A stretch of DNA of 64,000 nt from Hippopus hippopus (GCA_946811185.2 OX328103.1:5894132-5958131), one strand, 5' to 3'; positions 18,701-24,352 are shown, numbered from the stretch's first letter. The notes: generated by a model from the sequence alone, not told the origin. Translations and numbers: made by a program.

Positions 18701-21194
18701 TGAAGTGTTAATCACTGTGAGAGATGGATTTGTCAATTATACTTCCAAGTAATAACTCATCCAGAAGAGTCAATTTGAAACTAATGGTGGAACAATCTTT
18801 TTCTTTATGGTTGTTAAAACAAAGGACTTTCAAACTTCCCATTTTAGATGGATGACTTCATACAAACTACATTTGGAGGATGCAATAGACCGCATGAAGA
18901 AGGGACAAAACATTCATGGCAGAATGACAAGGGACCAGTTGAAAAAGCGAGGATCTGTGTCTGGAAATAAGAGCATTCTACGAAGATCTGTGGTGAGAAC
19001 TAGATCTCAACATACATGTTAGAATTTAACATATAAGAATAATAAAAAAGAAGTTTTTTCATCTGTATCATAATTTGAAACTATTGCTTAGTTATAGGTT
19101 CTTTAAACAAACTATCAGCAGGCCACTGTTGAAAACATTGAGGCAAAGGAGAGTTCAATGATTAGACATGTTTCTTTATTTAACCCTTTACCAAACAACA
19201 AAATTTTAGACTCCTCCAAATTGAAAGCATTTGCAAACAACAAATTAAATGTACCTGAATAATCAAGTTTGTCTTTTGAAGGGTAGAAAACATTGTGGGA
19301 ACAGGAGGAAATGCTGGTTACTATTCTAAGTCTAATTCTAAATTTTGAAAGTAAGACAACTTCTGATTGGATAAACTGCTTAGTTCAGCCAATCAGAAGT
19401 TGTGTTACTTTCAAATTTAGAACATTCCTGAGAATAAGACTGAAAATGGTCTTAAGAATGGTTGGCAAGTGCAGACTCTGATCCCACAAAATTCAATGTT
19501 TTTGTGAATTTTACAAAGGGTATTGGAACTGATCAAGCCATCAATGAAGAGGAAGAGACAGTCACAACATTAGAAGATATACCCAAACACAAGGGTGTCA
19601 CCGTGACCTTTGACCGACCTCCAGACCCCTCCCTCATTGAAAATGCCACATACATAGACGCCATGAACTTCTTCTGTGACATGATGCTGGAAAAGGAGCT
19701 AGATGCTATGCGAGGCACAGGAAAAAAGATGCCTGGTTCTAAAGAAAATGTTGTTCAAGCTAAAAATACAGTCTTGGTGCTTCCCAAAATTCCCCAGTAA
19801 GTGGACTCTTGTATGTGATCTAAAACTGTTCTATATAAATTTTAACAATCAAAATCAGTTGAATAGCTTATATAATAATCACTGTGAAATACCTGTTCTT
19901 CAGTTTAATATCTGAAAGGAACTCATCACCTAGGCCAGTTTGAAACATTTGGTGGTGTGTTTATGTCTTGAAAAAAAAAGTAGCAGCAATTTTGGTTTTT
20001 TATGCAAGAAATCAAAATTGTTGCTATACTATTTTTTTTCAATTGGTCGATTGATTTCTTGATTGAATAGTGTTTTACACTGCTTTTGACATTATTTCAC
20101 TCAAATCGATGGGAGAGCTCACATGTTCATGTCTGTTCTGGGCTTCACCAGGACTAAGTTAGGGCTCTGAAGTGTCTTGCCCAAGGTAACCCCCACCATT
20201 GAGGCCTGAACCTGGGAATCCGGGTTGCAAGTCCTGAATACATAAATAATCAAATATTGTAGATCAAAATCAGATTGCATTTGGTGCACTCTGATCTTAT
20301 TATCTACAATGTCAGCACATGCACACAACTTTTCTCTAAACTTGTTACTTTGACTTTCACATAATCTTTATACAAAAATATAGATCAAGATCAAACATTC
20401 TGTGCCCTCTGATCCTATCTACAGTCTCAGCAATGGCATAAAACTTATCTTTCATGTTGTTTGATTCTCATGTAGTCTTTATACAATAGTTCAACTTATT
20501 TGTCATTCTTTTTCATGTAAATTATTCACCATATGTACTTTACAGTAAACCAAGCTTGGTGCGTTTAGGTGAGACACACACCAGCCATTGTAGACCACAC
20601 AGAGAAACCAACTTACAAGTCGGTAAGTTATATTTGTGTCTCAACATCTAAAGGCTTGATTCTCTGTTCTTTCATCTATTATAAAGATGTTGTAAAAATT
20701 TACCTCTGTATGAGATGACAAAATGTTAGACTTGTCCAATTGAAAGTGACAAATTCAATGTAACTAGAATGATTGGACTTGTCTTTGGAAGGTTAGAGAA
20801 CATATTATATTTACAACCCTGAAGAAGGAAATCTTTGAAAACATTGCTCCTTCGTCCACAATATTTTCAAAAGCTTTCTTCTTCAGGGTTATAAAAGCAC
20901 TAAATTGTTTGGTATTGAGTTATATCCAGATTCTAAAATAAAAGTCACTTTTCAGATTACCGACTTCCTCCGATGACAGCCCGTGGGTACCATCCTCTCC
21001 CAGGTCAAATTAGTGGTTTTGTGAATAGCATCAACTTGCCCCTGAAGACCTTGAACTTGAATCCATTTAGAAATGTCCTGGATGACTATGATGCAAGATT
21101 CAAAGAGCCAATTCTTATCACCTTGAAATCTGCACAGAAATACTTCATCCCCTCACAGTCTGTTGTACCACAGGAAGTAGCTGCTGCTCTCTGA
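649..21194 (+). CDS. Large WDR87/WDR97-like protein, C-terminal part, 14 exons (5' end outside window)
   Basis: Fourteen plus-strand exons with GT-AG borders join into one reading frame of about 950 residues ending at TGA 21192-21194; the first exon starts inside a codon, so the N-terminal part lies upstream of the window. Visible in order: a lysine/glutamate-rich helical segment, a motif reading GYIPNSILVKLLWP, a charged linker, an acidic segment, a nine-proline run, AWFDKFFP, a helical HEAT-like stretch over two exons, W-rich helices, and a C-terminus with LVRLGETHTSHC. There are no membrane segments. From memory of family architecture this resembles the tail of WDR87/WDR97-type ciliary proteins, where WD repeats lie N-terminal; that name is tentative because no WD repeats are in view. 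All exon junctions agree in phase except exon 11 to exon 12. The introns are packed with family A hairpin elements. Confidence 0.85.
855..1072 (-). mobile_element. Family A hairpin element
   Basis: Near-complete: end CTCTTTACCAAAGGAC, hairpin core with centre GCTGGTTACCAGC, far end TGTGGTAAAAAG, right TTAA at 1073-1076. Lies in gene 1 intron 1. Minus here means the CACACAATC end is at the right. Confidence 0.9.
1077..1497. mobile_element. Family A element split by another A element
   Basis: Left part 1077-1220 runs to CCATCATTTGAACCCAATTTAA; the right part resumes at 1451 with a worn TTCATCTTCTGCTAATTCC and TCTAAAATT. The gap is an A element at the host's internal TTAA. Confidence 0.7.
1225..1446 (+). 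mobile_element. Family A element nested in 1077-1497
   Basis: Starts CCCTTTACCACACAATC and ends TTGTTTGGTAAAGGG, flanked by TTAA at 1221-1224 and 1447-1450. Confidence 0.88.
1650..1906 (-). mobile_element. Family B element
   Basis: Begins TGAGTCATGCTCTGTG, holds TTGGTCCTTTAACATGCAG and a GTCAGCTTGCA.../GTGCAGGCTGAC palindrome, and ends GAGGATGGCTCA. It ends about 40 bases before exon 2 of gene 1. Confidence 0.8.
1950..2178 (+). CDS. Gene 1 exon 2
   Basis: Acceptor GAAACAG and donor GTGAGT. One base completes the lysine codon left open by the previous exon, then 76 codons follow. The product is strongly helical and charged (ILTPEEEEEINRERL at the start, basic near the end), suggesting a coiled-coil or linker. 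Confidence 0.9.
2532..2598 (+). CDS. Gene 1 exon 3
   Basis: Short 67-nt exon after acceptor TATTTCAG, ending CTCAAG before GTAAAG. It encodes IPKDDPYPEDTVKAAVKTPE and ends at phase 1, matching the next exon. Confidence 0.85.
2817..3003 (+). mobile_element. Family A element, degraded
   Basis: GAAGGCTTTTGAAAGCATTT and TTCCATCATTTGAGCC are recognisable; the core palindrome is mostly lost. Shares TTAA 3004-3007 with the next element. Confidence 0.6.
3008..3203 (+). mobile_element. Family D TTAA hairpin element
   Basis: TTAA then CCCTTAAAGTACC..., central palindrome GTGTAGATTAAGATCAGACT / GTGCAGTCTGATC, end GTTAGGG then TTAA at 3204. About 196 bp. Confidence 0.85.
3365..3570 (+). mobile_element. 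Family A element, degraded
   Basis: Traces TTACCAAATGATCG, GATTTTGAAAACATC, CAGTGTTTTCAACC and AAATGCTTTAAATTTGG in the order of a plus-oriented A element. Confidence 0.5.
3670..3866 (+). mobile_element. Family C element nested in host A
   Basis: GGCTGCTAAGCGTGACTCAC at the left, central palindrome TAGATCAAGATCAGACTGCA / GTGCAGTCTGATCTTTGATC, right end GGATAAGAG before TTAA. Confidence 0.82.
4002..4222 (+). mobile_element. Family A element nested in host A
   Basis: CCCTTTCCCAAACAATC to TTTGGGAAAGGG, flanked by TTAA at 3998-4001 and 4223-4226; core centre GCTGGTAACCAGC. Ends about 120 bases before exon 4 of gene 1. Confidence 0.9.
4347..4612 (+). CDS. Gene 1 exon 4
   Basis: Acceptor CAATTACAG, donor GTATGT. 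266 nt, phase 1 to phase 0. It contains the best conserved-looking motif of the protein, GVFPLTPSGYIPNSILVKLL, followed by an amphipathic helical segment ending DAIAKLKQ. Confidence 0.9.
4651..4827. mobile_element. Family A symmetric variant (two left arms)
   Basis: Both halves carry the CACACAATC-type arm: ACTACACAATCCCCTG at the left and TCTGATTGTGTGGTAAAAG at the right, with GACCCTGAGGAAGA and TTCTTCCCCAAGGGTT as mirror images. Confidence 0.75.
4955..5212 (-). mobile_element. Family B element
   Basis: CCATGCTCTGGCAAAAGGGG at the left, GGTCCTTTGACATGCAGAAA inside, GGTATGGCTCA at the right. Confidence 0.82.
5348..5367. repeat. GAT trinucleotide microsatellite
   Basis: Six to seven consecutive GAT units just before a worn SINE-like segment. 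Confidence 0.9.
5368..5660 (-). mobile_element. Degraded SINE-like relic
   Basis: Shares GGTTTCACCAGTCCCTGGCT and TTGAGTGCCTTGCCCAAGGG with the segments at 20140, 39200 and 53970. The tRNA head is not clear. Confidence 0.4.
5815..6028 (-). mobile_element. Family A element
   Basis: TTTTACCAGACAACAAAATT to ATTGGTAAAGGGG, with a worn core (GCCAGTTACCAG). Confidence 0.75.
6080..6408 (+). repeat. Intronic tandem repeat ending at exon 5 acceptor
   Basis: Two and a half units of about 120-140 bp, each with GTAAACATTTACATG and GGAAAGATGTAAATTAAG and each ending TGTATAGG. The true acceptor ACGTATAG is the last of these ends. Confidence 0.85.
6409..6579 (+). CDS. Gene 1 exon 5
   Basis: 57 codons, phase 0 at both ends, between acceptor ACGTATAG and donor GTAAGT. 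It encodes ERELLEQRKMQAEKWPSLDS and a serine-rich tail. The intron just upstream holds tandem copies that repeat the TGTATAG acceptor-like string. Confidence 0.9.
6652..7117 (-). mobile_element. Family B element split by an A element
   Basis: Left piece TGAGCGGTGCTCTGTGAAAA, then the A insert, then GTGCATC, GGATCCATTTTGTCC, GTCAGCCTGTGCACACTGTG and the end TTTTCACAGAGCAG. Confidence 0.8.
6695..6902 (-). mobile_element. Family A element nested in family B
   Basis: TCTTTACCAAAAGATAAAAT to GATAATGTGGTAAAGGG; core hairpin GGAGAAAATGCTG / CAGCATTTTCTCC. Confidence 0.85.
7210..7370. mobile_element. Family A relic
   Basis: GACCATTGTAGGAAAGAGAA and GTTGTATGGCAAAGG are worn A-element parts. Confidence 0.4.
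7468..7720 (-). mobile_element. Family A element, diverged
   Basis: TTTTAGACTTGTCTGG, TAGAAAATAATGTAGG, mirror AATATGCTGGTATAT / ATATACCAGTATTC and GAGGTAAAGTG before TTAA. Positions 7721-8190 hold AT-rich intron with nothing further recognised. Confidence 0.65.
8195..8400 (+). mobile_element. Family E TTAA hairpin element
   Basis: TTAA then CCCTTTTGGTGCCATAGGGG, central palindrome ending GTGCAGTCTGATCTTTGATC, right end TTGGCACTAAAAGAG. Positions 8401-8920 show no recognisable feature. Confidence 0.75.
8925..9045. mobile_element. Family A relic
   Basis: GGGAAAACATTGTGGGAAGA then a short mirror AAGCAATTGCTT and TTCTCACGATG. Confidence 0.45.
9382..9590 (+). mobile_element. Family A element
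   Basis: TTAA 9378-9381, CTCTTTACCACTCAGTCCCT, hairpin core, right end GGTATGGGG, TTAA 9591-9594. It lacks the usual CGACTTTTAACGAC segment of the left arm. Confidence 0.85.
9622..9838 (-). mobile_element. Family A element with reversed centre
   Basis: The arm order is minus (ACTTGTCCAAGTTAAAAGC at left, CTTGAAATTGTGTAGTACAG at right), yet the centre is GCTGGTAACCAGC, the form usually seen in plus copies. It ends 44 bases before exon 6 of gene 1. Confidence 0.85.
9883..9960 (+). CDS. Gene 1 exon 6
   Basis: 26 codons, phase 0, acceptor ACATAAAG and donor GTAGGT. It encodes a very basic helix (ERYYKEQREVRYRRKQKSAE). The frame is open only in the expected phase. The acceptor lacks a strong pyrimidine tract, so this exon is a little less certain. 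Confidence 0.75.
10114..10324 (+). mobile_element. Family A element, core truncated
   Basis: CATTACCATGCAATCCCAAG at left; the right side of the core hairpin is lost after GCTGG; end TTTGGTATAGAG. Confidence 0.75.
10348..10566 (-). mobile_element. Family A element, diverged
   Basis: TTAA 10344-10347, CCCTTACCACACAACTG, TCCAAATTGAATGCATTTTG, worn core, end GTTTGGTAAAGGG. Confidence 0.75.
10982..11152. mobile_element. Near-perfect ~171-bp palindrome (MITE-like)
   Basis: GAAATAATCTTCTTTCTATC at one end mirrors GATAGAAAGAAGATTATTTC at the other. The arms match almost without fault to a short centre CGGGCTATCGCCC. Confidence 0.92.
11389..11650 (+). mobile_element. Family B element
   Basis: TGAGTCATGCTCTGTGAAAA through GTCAGCCTGCACAGTCCGTG and GGATATTATGAATCC to CAGAGCCTGGCTAA. 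Confidence 0.88.
11680..12060. mobile_element. Family J hairpin element split by an A element
   Basis: GAGATAAAGTTTTATTAAAC and GACTTGTTT before, and AAACCTTTACCTCAAACATC after, the A insert at 11794-12015; compare the uninterrupted copy at 27205-27370. Confidence 0.7.
11794..12015 (+). mobile_element. Family A element nested in family J
   Basis: CACCCTTACCACACAATCAC to AGTTGGTGAAAGAG with TTAA on the right; complete core with centre GCTGGTAACCAGC. Confidence 0.88.
12272..12514 (+). CDS. Gene 1 exon 7
   Basis: 81 codons, phase 0, acceptor AAACTCTAG and donor GTAAAA. Acidic segment (SFLEDDDDGFTDRVMEMDWG and GDDEEDEPRESP) ending MARAPTPK. GC content and CpG use are higher than in the flanking intron. 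Confidence 0.9.
12533..12752 (-). mobile_element. Family B element, shortened
   Basis: TGAGCCATACTCTGTGAATA to AGAACATGGCTC; the central palindrome is partly deleted. It starts 19 bases after exon 7 of gene 1. Positions 12760-13790 are otherwise plain AT-rich intron. Confidence 0.8.
12905..12958. repeat. Short tandem repeat, about 28 bp x 2
   Basis: GTGTCATTCAAAGAAATGAC and GTGTCGTTCAAAGAAATGAC follow one another, each with an internal inverted GTGTC/GACAC. Confidence 0.85.
13795..13960 (+). mobile_element. Family A element, degraded
   Basis: AGGGAAAAGGAGAAAATACT, AATCAGCATTTTC, then TTAAATTTGTTGCCTGC of the right arm. Confidence 0.6.
13963..14240 (+). mobile_element. SINE 1, tRNA-headed
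   Basis: Head CAGTAGCTCAGTCGGTAGTG (box A) and CACTGGTTTTGTACCCA (worn box B), body GATTGATGATAGTCATTGTG and GGAAAGCATGGATAGGTGCA, tail CAATCGATCAATCAGTCG. Confidence 0.85.
14278..14493 (-). mobile_element. Family A element
   Basis: CCTTTACTAAGTGATG to GGATTTTGTGGTAAAGAG, core centre GCTGGTTATCAGC. Ends 26 bases before exon 8 of gene 1, so it borders the branch-point region. Confidence 0.85.
14520..14900 (+). CDS. Gene 1 exon 8 (proline-rich)
   Basis: 127 codons, phase 0, acceptor AAACATAG and donor GTATGT. Lysine/serine-rich, then a run of nine prolines followed by PT/PE/PV repeats, then LPGFISQFKGVAWFDKFFPD. Such proline linkers separate structured modules in large axonemal proteins; that role is inferred. 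Confidence 0.93.
15026..15251 (-). mobile_element. Family A element, diverged core
   Basis: TTTACCGGAAGACAAAATTT to GTTTGGTACAACGGGG before TTAA 15252-15255; core GAAAATTCTTATTACCATCA is no longer a perfect hairpin. Confidence 0.75.
15470..15798 (+). CDS. Gene 1 exon 9 (helical repeat)
   Basis: Acceptor CCACTTCAG, donor GTAAAG, 329 nt, phase 0 to 2. It encodes paired amphipathic helices (LENFVTGLIKLLRTANYIF, AIMMLHAQDDLADNLCHSV, FIIASLKAIQKLAS, FITESIVQFLDGD) that look like HEAT/ARM-type repeats. Confidence 0.93.
15829..16199. mobile_element. Family G palindromic element (~370 bp)
   Basis: Ends TTAAAGGCCCAGTAAAGAC and mirrored ...GCCTTTATTATTACTTTAA; inner mirror TTTAAAAGTATGGAAAATAT / AATTTCCATACTTTTGAATG and TAGTCGCTGGCAG / CTGTCAGCGACTA. 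A partial copy is at 23490-23640. Confidence 0.75.
16200..16396 (-). mobile_element. Family A element
   Basis: CCCTGTAACATACAACAAAA to GTGTGGTAAAGGG, sharing TTAA with family G on the left and with the next A element on the right (16397-16400). Confidence 0.82.
16401..16712 (+). mobile_element. Two degraded family A pieces
   Basis: CTCTTTCCCACACAGTCCCG with a collapsed core at 16401-16556, then CTCTTTACTACATGGCAAAA and TCCAATCATTTCACATACAC in a second, worn copy. Confidence 0.6.
17028..17194. mobile_element. Family H palindromic element
   Basis: AGGTAATTTAACATGCT and ACAATACTGAATTCCATT mirror AATAGAATTCAGTTTTGT and AGCATGTTAAATAACCT; the centre holds AGCAGAACCAGCTG / GACTGGTTCTGCAG. Confidence 0.75.
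17222..17280. repeat. 31-bp tandem duplication before exon 10
   Basis: ATTGCTTTGAACTAAAATTT followed by CTTTGTCTG occurs twice in a row, ending 27 bases before the acceptor. Confidence 0.95.
17307..17456 (+). CDS. Gene 1 exon 10 (helical repeat)
   Basis: 150 nt, phase 2 to 2, acceptor TCGAACAG and donor GTATGT. It continues the helical repeat (FVVLSMLTNSGLQDP) and ends in a tryptophan-rich helix (KMTQQWLDR). A 31-bp sequence is tandemly duplicated immediately upstream at 17222-17280. Confidence 0.9.
17475..17747 (+). mobile_element. Family B element, nearly intact
   Basis: TGAGCCATGCTCTGTAAAAA to CAGAGCATGGCTGA, with a clear centre GTCAACCTGCACAG.TGTGCAGGCTGAC. It starts 19 bases after exon 10 of gene 1. 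Confidence 0.9.
18028..18248 (+). mobile_element. Family A element, near-consensus
   Basis: TTAA 18024-18027 and 18249-18252; CTCTTTACCACACAATCCCG to GTCGTTTGGTAAAGAG; full hairpin core. Confidence 0.95.
18308..18474 (-). mobile_element. Family A element, right half of core deleted
   Basis: CTCTTTACCAAACGACAAAA, core cut after GCTGGTTAC, then CTCGGGATTGTGTGG and TTAA 18475-18478. Confidence 0.85.
18487..18707 (-). mobile_element. Family A element
   Basis: TTAA 18483-18486, CCTTTTATCACATGACTG to GTGTGGTGAAGTG, TTAA 18708-18711; it lies 140 bases before exon 11 of gene 1. Confidence 0.88.
18848..18992 (+). CDS. Gene 1 exon 11
   Basis: 145 nt, acceptor CCCATTTTAG and donor GTGAGA. One base completes an arginine codon, then WMTSYKLHLEDAIDRMKKGQ and a basic tail ending LRRSV. 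It ends at phase 0, which does not match either plausible start of the following exon. Confidence 0.88.
19184..19323 (-). mobile_element. Family A element, truncated at its centre
   Basis: CCCTTTACCAAACAACAAAA to GAGGAAATGCTGGTTAC, where family I begins, so only one half remains. Confidence 0.8.
19324..19466. mobile_element. Family I palindromic element abutting exon 12
   Basis: AAGTAAGACAACTTCTGATT mirrors AATCAGAAGTTGTGTTACTT; outer TTCTAAGTCTAATTCT / GAATAAGACTGAAAATG, and the right end TTAAGAATGGTTGGC lies against gene 1 exon 12. A second copy is at 49212-49365. Confidence 0.85.
19470..19796 (+). CDS. Gene 1 exon 12 (5' border uncertain)
   Basis: Open frame ADSDPTKFNVFVNFTKG through ELDAMRGTGKKMPG to VLVLPKIP, donor GTAAGT at 19797, ending phase 2. 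The candidate 5' borders are after TTGGCAAG (19470) or after GTGCAG (19475). Neither fits the phase-0 end of exon 11. The sequence directly upstream is a family I palindromic element, so the original acceptor may have been altered or a micro-exon may be missing. Confidence 0.8.
19968..20040. repeat. Inverted repeat with A/T-run ends
   Basis: AGTAGCAGCAATTTTGGTTT mirrors AATCAAAATTGTTGCTATACT; a 70-bp hairpin in gene 1 intron 12. Confidence 0.8.
20045..20240 (-). mobile_element. SINE 2 relic
   Basis: GTGTTTTACACTGCTTTTGA at left, GCTCTGAAGTGTCTTGCCCA inside, ending near GAACCTGGGAATCCGGGTTG, a worn box B on the minus strand. Confidence 0.5.
20250..20425. mobile_element. Two worn C/D/E-type palindromes
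   Basis: TAGATCAAAATCAGATTGCA.../GTGCACTCTGATC at 20261-20310 and TAGATCAAGATCAAACATTC / CCTCTGATCCTATC at 20382-20420. Confidence 0.6.
20546..20622 (+). CDS. Gene 1 exon 13
   Basis: 77 nt, acceptor CTTTACAG and donor GTAAGT. It encodes KPSLVRLGETHTSHCRPHRE and enters and leaves with phases that fit exons 12 and 14. Confidence 0.9.
20700..20925. mobile_element. Family A element, symmetric and degraded
   Basis: TGTTAGACTTGTCCAATTG then a mirror GAAGAAGGAAATCTTTGAAA / TTCAAAAGCTTTCTTCTTC. It ends about 35 bases before the last exon's acceptor tract. Confidence 0.65.
20956..21194 (+). CDS. Gene 1 last coding exon
   Basis: Acceptor CTTTTCAG; encodes YRLPPMTARGYHPLPGQISG and onward to SVVPQEVAAAL, then TGA. 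The 3' untranslated end is not fixed: no AATAAA lies within the first 500 bases, and a cluster of AATAAA-like strings occurs near 22901-22915. Confidence 0.92.
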
Positions 21195-21654
21195 TTGGTC
21201 AGTTTCTAAAGGTTTCTGATTGGTCTGTTCAGTTCAAATCACATGACCTATTTTTGTGATGTGGCATATAATTTTAAGTAAACATGTTACTAGGGTTTCT
21301 AATTGGTAAGTTCATGAGTCTATTTGAGTCACAGACAATTTCTTTGCTTTAGTCAATGATTTTACTGGACCAGTTCAGGGAATACACTTTATTCACATCC
21401 GAACTGTATCTTACTGCACATGAAAGATTCCATAAAAATTGAAAGAATTGGTTATGCTGGAATTTGTTGTTATTCACTAACTCAACATTATTCTTTCACC
21501 TGACAATTAAGTGTGTGAGACTTTTACAAAGCGTTTATTTTCAGCCCATTTACCACAAATAATGTGAAATGGACATTTTCGTCCTGTCAAGGGCCTTATT
21601 TGTAAAGCCAAAGTTTCTATTATGAGAGTAACTTGCTACAAATCAGAGGTATCA

Positions 21655-21875
21655 ACCCTTTACTACATGGCAAAATTTAAGGCTTGTCCAAATTCAAGGA
21701 ATTAACAGATGAGAACTCAAATGTTTTTCAAAAGATAGCAGTTGCCCTTGAATAGTTAGTAAAACATTGCAGGAAATGGGAAAATGCTGGTTACCAGCAT
21801 TTTCTCCTTTTTCCACAATGTTTTCAAAAGGATCTTTCTCAGGGTCGTCAAAACTCGGGATTGTGTGGTAGAGGG
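21655..21875 (-). mobile_element. Family A element
   Basis: CCCTTTACTACATGGCAAAA to GTGTGGTAGAGGG then TTAA; core centre GCTGGTTACCAGC. Located in the 3' flank of gene 1. Positions 21195-21654 show no other feature. Confidence 0.88.
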
Positions 21876-22044
21876 TTAAGGGATCAAACTGCATGTTCTG
21901 TAAAGGTTGATCTTAATCTTCAACATTTACAAAATAATCATGTGCCTTTTGCATTATCAGTTAAATCATGATATATTATATAGCCTTTACTCATATATTA
22001 TGAAAAAAAGGCCTATATTTTAGACAGTGCATTCAGTATAGTGC

Positions 22045-22265
22045 TTTAACGTATTACTAAACAGTCCTGTGTTTTAAGCAAGAAGACTTTCAAAAATGTC
22101 ATTGGAAAACGTCAAAATGCTGGCATCTAGCAATAAGACTCGAAAAGATTATTGGAAATGGTAGAGAATGCTGGTATTCATCATTTCTCCTTTTCCCACA
22201 ATGCTTTCTACCCTTCAGAATACAAAATCTATCATTTCAAACACGTTTATCTTGTCATTTGCAAT
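22045..22265 (+). mobile_element. Family A element, degraded
   Basis: AACAGTCCTGTGTTTTAAGC, AAAAATGTCATTGGAAAACG, TTTCTCCTTTTCCCACAATG and TTTATCTTGTCATTTGC. Confidence 0.6.
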
Positions 22266-22562
22266 GTAAGATGTGAGTGTTTTTACTCGTAGTGTTTAAA
22301 ATGAATATTGTAAATTCTGTAGATCCATGCGTTGATCATGTTGATTATATTTTACAACAAATCTGTTATCTATCAGATATTTTCTCCCACTGAATTTTTC
22401 AATCTTGGATTGAAACCCCTTGAGCTATCAGTATGCAAACTAGATTTTTTTCATACAAAAATAAAATAATCAGGTAAGAAAACAATGAATACCAAAATTT
22501 GCTGGGAAATTCTGACATTGTTTAGAAGAATAAAGAAGTGTTTTGATTCTTTCTCAGGCATA

Positions 22563-22768
22563 TAACTTTTGACCTAATCCACCTCGAAAGTATTTGAAGG
22601 TAACAGATCAAATGTAGCTCAAATGACGAGATTTGTCTTTGAAAGTGCAGAAAACATAGAGGGAAAAGGAGAAAATGCTGGTTACCAGCATTTTCTCCTT
22701 CTCCCACAATGTTTTCAAAAGCTTTGTTGTTCATGTTTTATTAAAAATGCAGGATTTTGTGTCAAAGG
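22563..22768 (-). mobile_element. Family A element
   Basis: GACCTAATCCACCTCGAAAG, complete core with GCTGGTTACCAGC, and GCAGGATTTTGTGTCAAAGG at the right. Confidence 0.8.
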
Positions 22769-23002
22769 TTAAAAATTAACCTAAAACTGAAATCCATCCA
22801 CAGTTATTTAAAAGTAAAAAACTGATAATTGCTGTGATATCAAGAATACTGCTGCATTTGTTACATTTGTTGACTTTGTTTATATAAAAGACTTCTTTTT
22901 GAATAAAATAAATATTTCAAAAAATGTTTTTGTGGTAAATGTGTGTACCTTTGTTAAAAATTTTGACAGTTTTAGAATTAATTTACCGAATTAATCATCA
23001 AG

Positions 23003-23282
23003 AGCACTGAACACAGGTGTAAACCCTCAGCTGTAGATGCTTTTAAAAACAAGAGTACCAGATGTGGGTGCCAACACTCAGCTGCAGTTGTTTGATTTTC
23101 AGTGAAAAAAGGGGCATAACTGTGTCAGAAATACTTTGACATTTACCTGCCCTTGTTGTATGGGTTTCTTTTATGATAGTGAACAACTTGTCCAAGTTTG
23201 AAGTAAACAGTCTTCAGTAATGACAGAGATATTATAAAATGTCAAAAAATTTCAGAAAGTCAGAGTTTTTGAACCACAACAA
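23003..23282 (+). mobile_element. Family F interspersed repeat
   Basis: GAGCACTGAACACAGGTG, GGGGCATAACTGTGTCAG, TTACCTGCCCTTGTTGTATG, TTCAGTAATGACAGAGATAT. Other copies are at 25245, 52057 and 54430. The class (SINE or DNA element) is unresolved. Confidence 0.8.
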
Positions 23283-23324
23283 TGCAGAGAACGACAAAAA
23301 CTGGAAAGCTAATGATACCGCATG

Positions 23325-23530
23325 TTCAGTCCTTTACTACACAATCCCTAGTTTTAATGAACCTGATTGAAGCTTTTGAAAACATGGCAACCAGCATTTT
23401 CTCTCTATATTTTCTAATCTATCAAATTTTAAAGTCACATTTATTTTGTCCTCTGCAAGTTTTCAATTTGGACAAGTCTGAAATTTTGTTGTTTGGTAAA
23501 GTTAAAGGCCTACTGGCTGTCAAAAGTTAA
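23325..23530 (+). mobile_element. Family A element, core deleted
   Basis: CCTTTACTACACAATCCCTA, AAGCTTTTGAAAACATGG, GCAACCAGCATTTTCTC and TTTGTTGTTTGGTAAAG. Confidence 0.65.
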
Positions 23531-23534
23531 CAAA

Positions 23535-23645
23535 GAGAGTTTCAAAATGCATTTAAATTAAAATCATACCATTTAAAAGTATGGAACTTGATGTGAAGAC
23601 GATAATCTGTTAATGTAAAGTTGGTCCAAGTGTTAGGGAAGTATT
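23535..23645 (+). mobile_element. Family G fragment
   Basis: AATGCATTTAAATTAAAATC, TTTAAAAGTATGG and GTTGGTCCAAGTGTTAG match one arm of the 15829 element. Positions 23650-24200 hold nothing I can name. Confidence 0.55.
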
Positions 23646-24215
23646 ATTATACTGCAAAGACATTTCTTACCATCTGATTGGATAGTATGCCCCAATTCCT
23701 GTACACTGGCAAAATCCACGAAAGAACAGTTTCCCTTATGGGAGCCCCGTATACACAACTACACTTTCAATACATCCAAAATGGCATCATCAATCAATTC
23801 GAGCTGCCCCGCAAGACAAACATACTGAGTAGCCTGCATCTTATTTTCCCTTGATGGTTGTCATTAAAGCAGCATTAATGTATAACCTAATGGTCGTTTG
23901 AGGCAACTGAAGGTCATTTAGTTTTGCCAAAAGATCATAAAATGCATAGTAACTGGCCCTGAAATTGTTTAAATTTGTGTTTAAATGAAACTATGTCCAA
24001 TGTCTATTGCAGTAACATCATCATGTTCATTCATCAAACTGCATGTTTTACCAAGGTTTCAGTGACGTCAGTTCTCAGTGATGTCAGTTTTCGTTGAATT
24101 CGGGCACTCAAAAGGGCAATTCTATTTCGTCGGCATACTAAATTTGTGAGACCATAAAACGGGGAAATTTCACTGAATACACAGAATGGTAAAACTTTGC
24201 TGTACAATAAATTCT

Positions 24216-24352
24216 CTGTACGGTTAGGTGGCAGGGGACTTGGGAACTTGTTCAGGGCTGTGGTGTATCATGTTGCCACCTCGCCTTGAGCTTGGGGCGA
24301 CACGATTTACCGTGAGCAAGTTTCCAAGTTTCCTGCCACCTGACCATACAAC
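24216..24352. mobile_element. Imperfect palindromic element
   Basis: GTACGGTTAGGTGGCAGGGG and ACTTGGGAACTTG at left mirror CAAGTTTCCAAGTTTCCTGC and CACCTGACCATAC at right, with TTGCCACCTCGCC in the loop. It is GC-richer than its surroundings. Confidence 0.8.

Noticed and set aside
17700..18720. CRISPR-like array from repeated hairpins
   Set aside because: Repeats are ~220-bp transposons with TTAA flanks in both orientations, not short direct repeats with unique spacers, and the DNA is eukaryotic.
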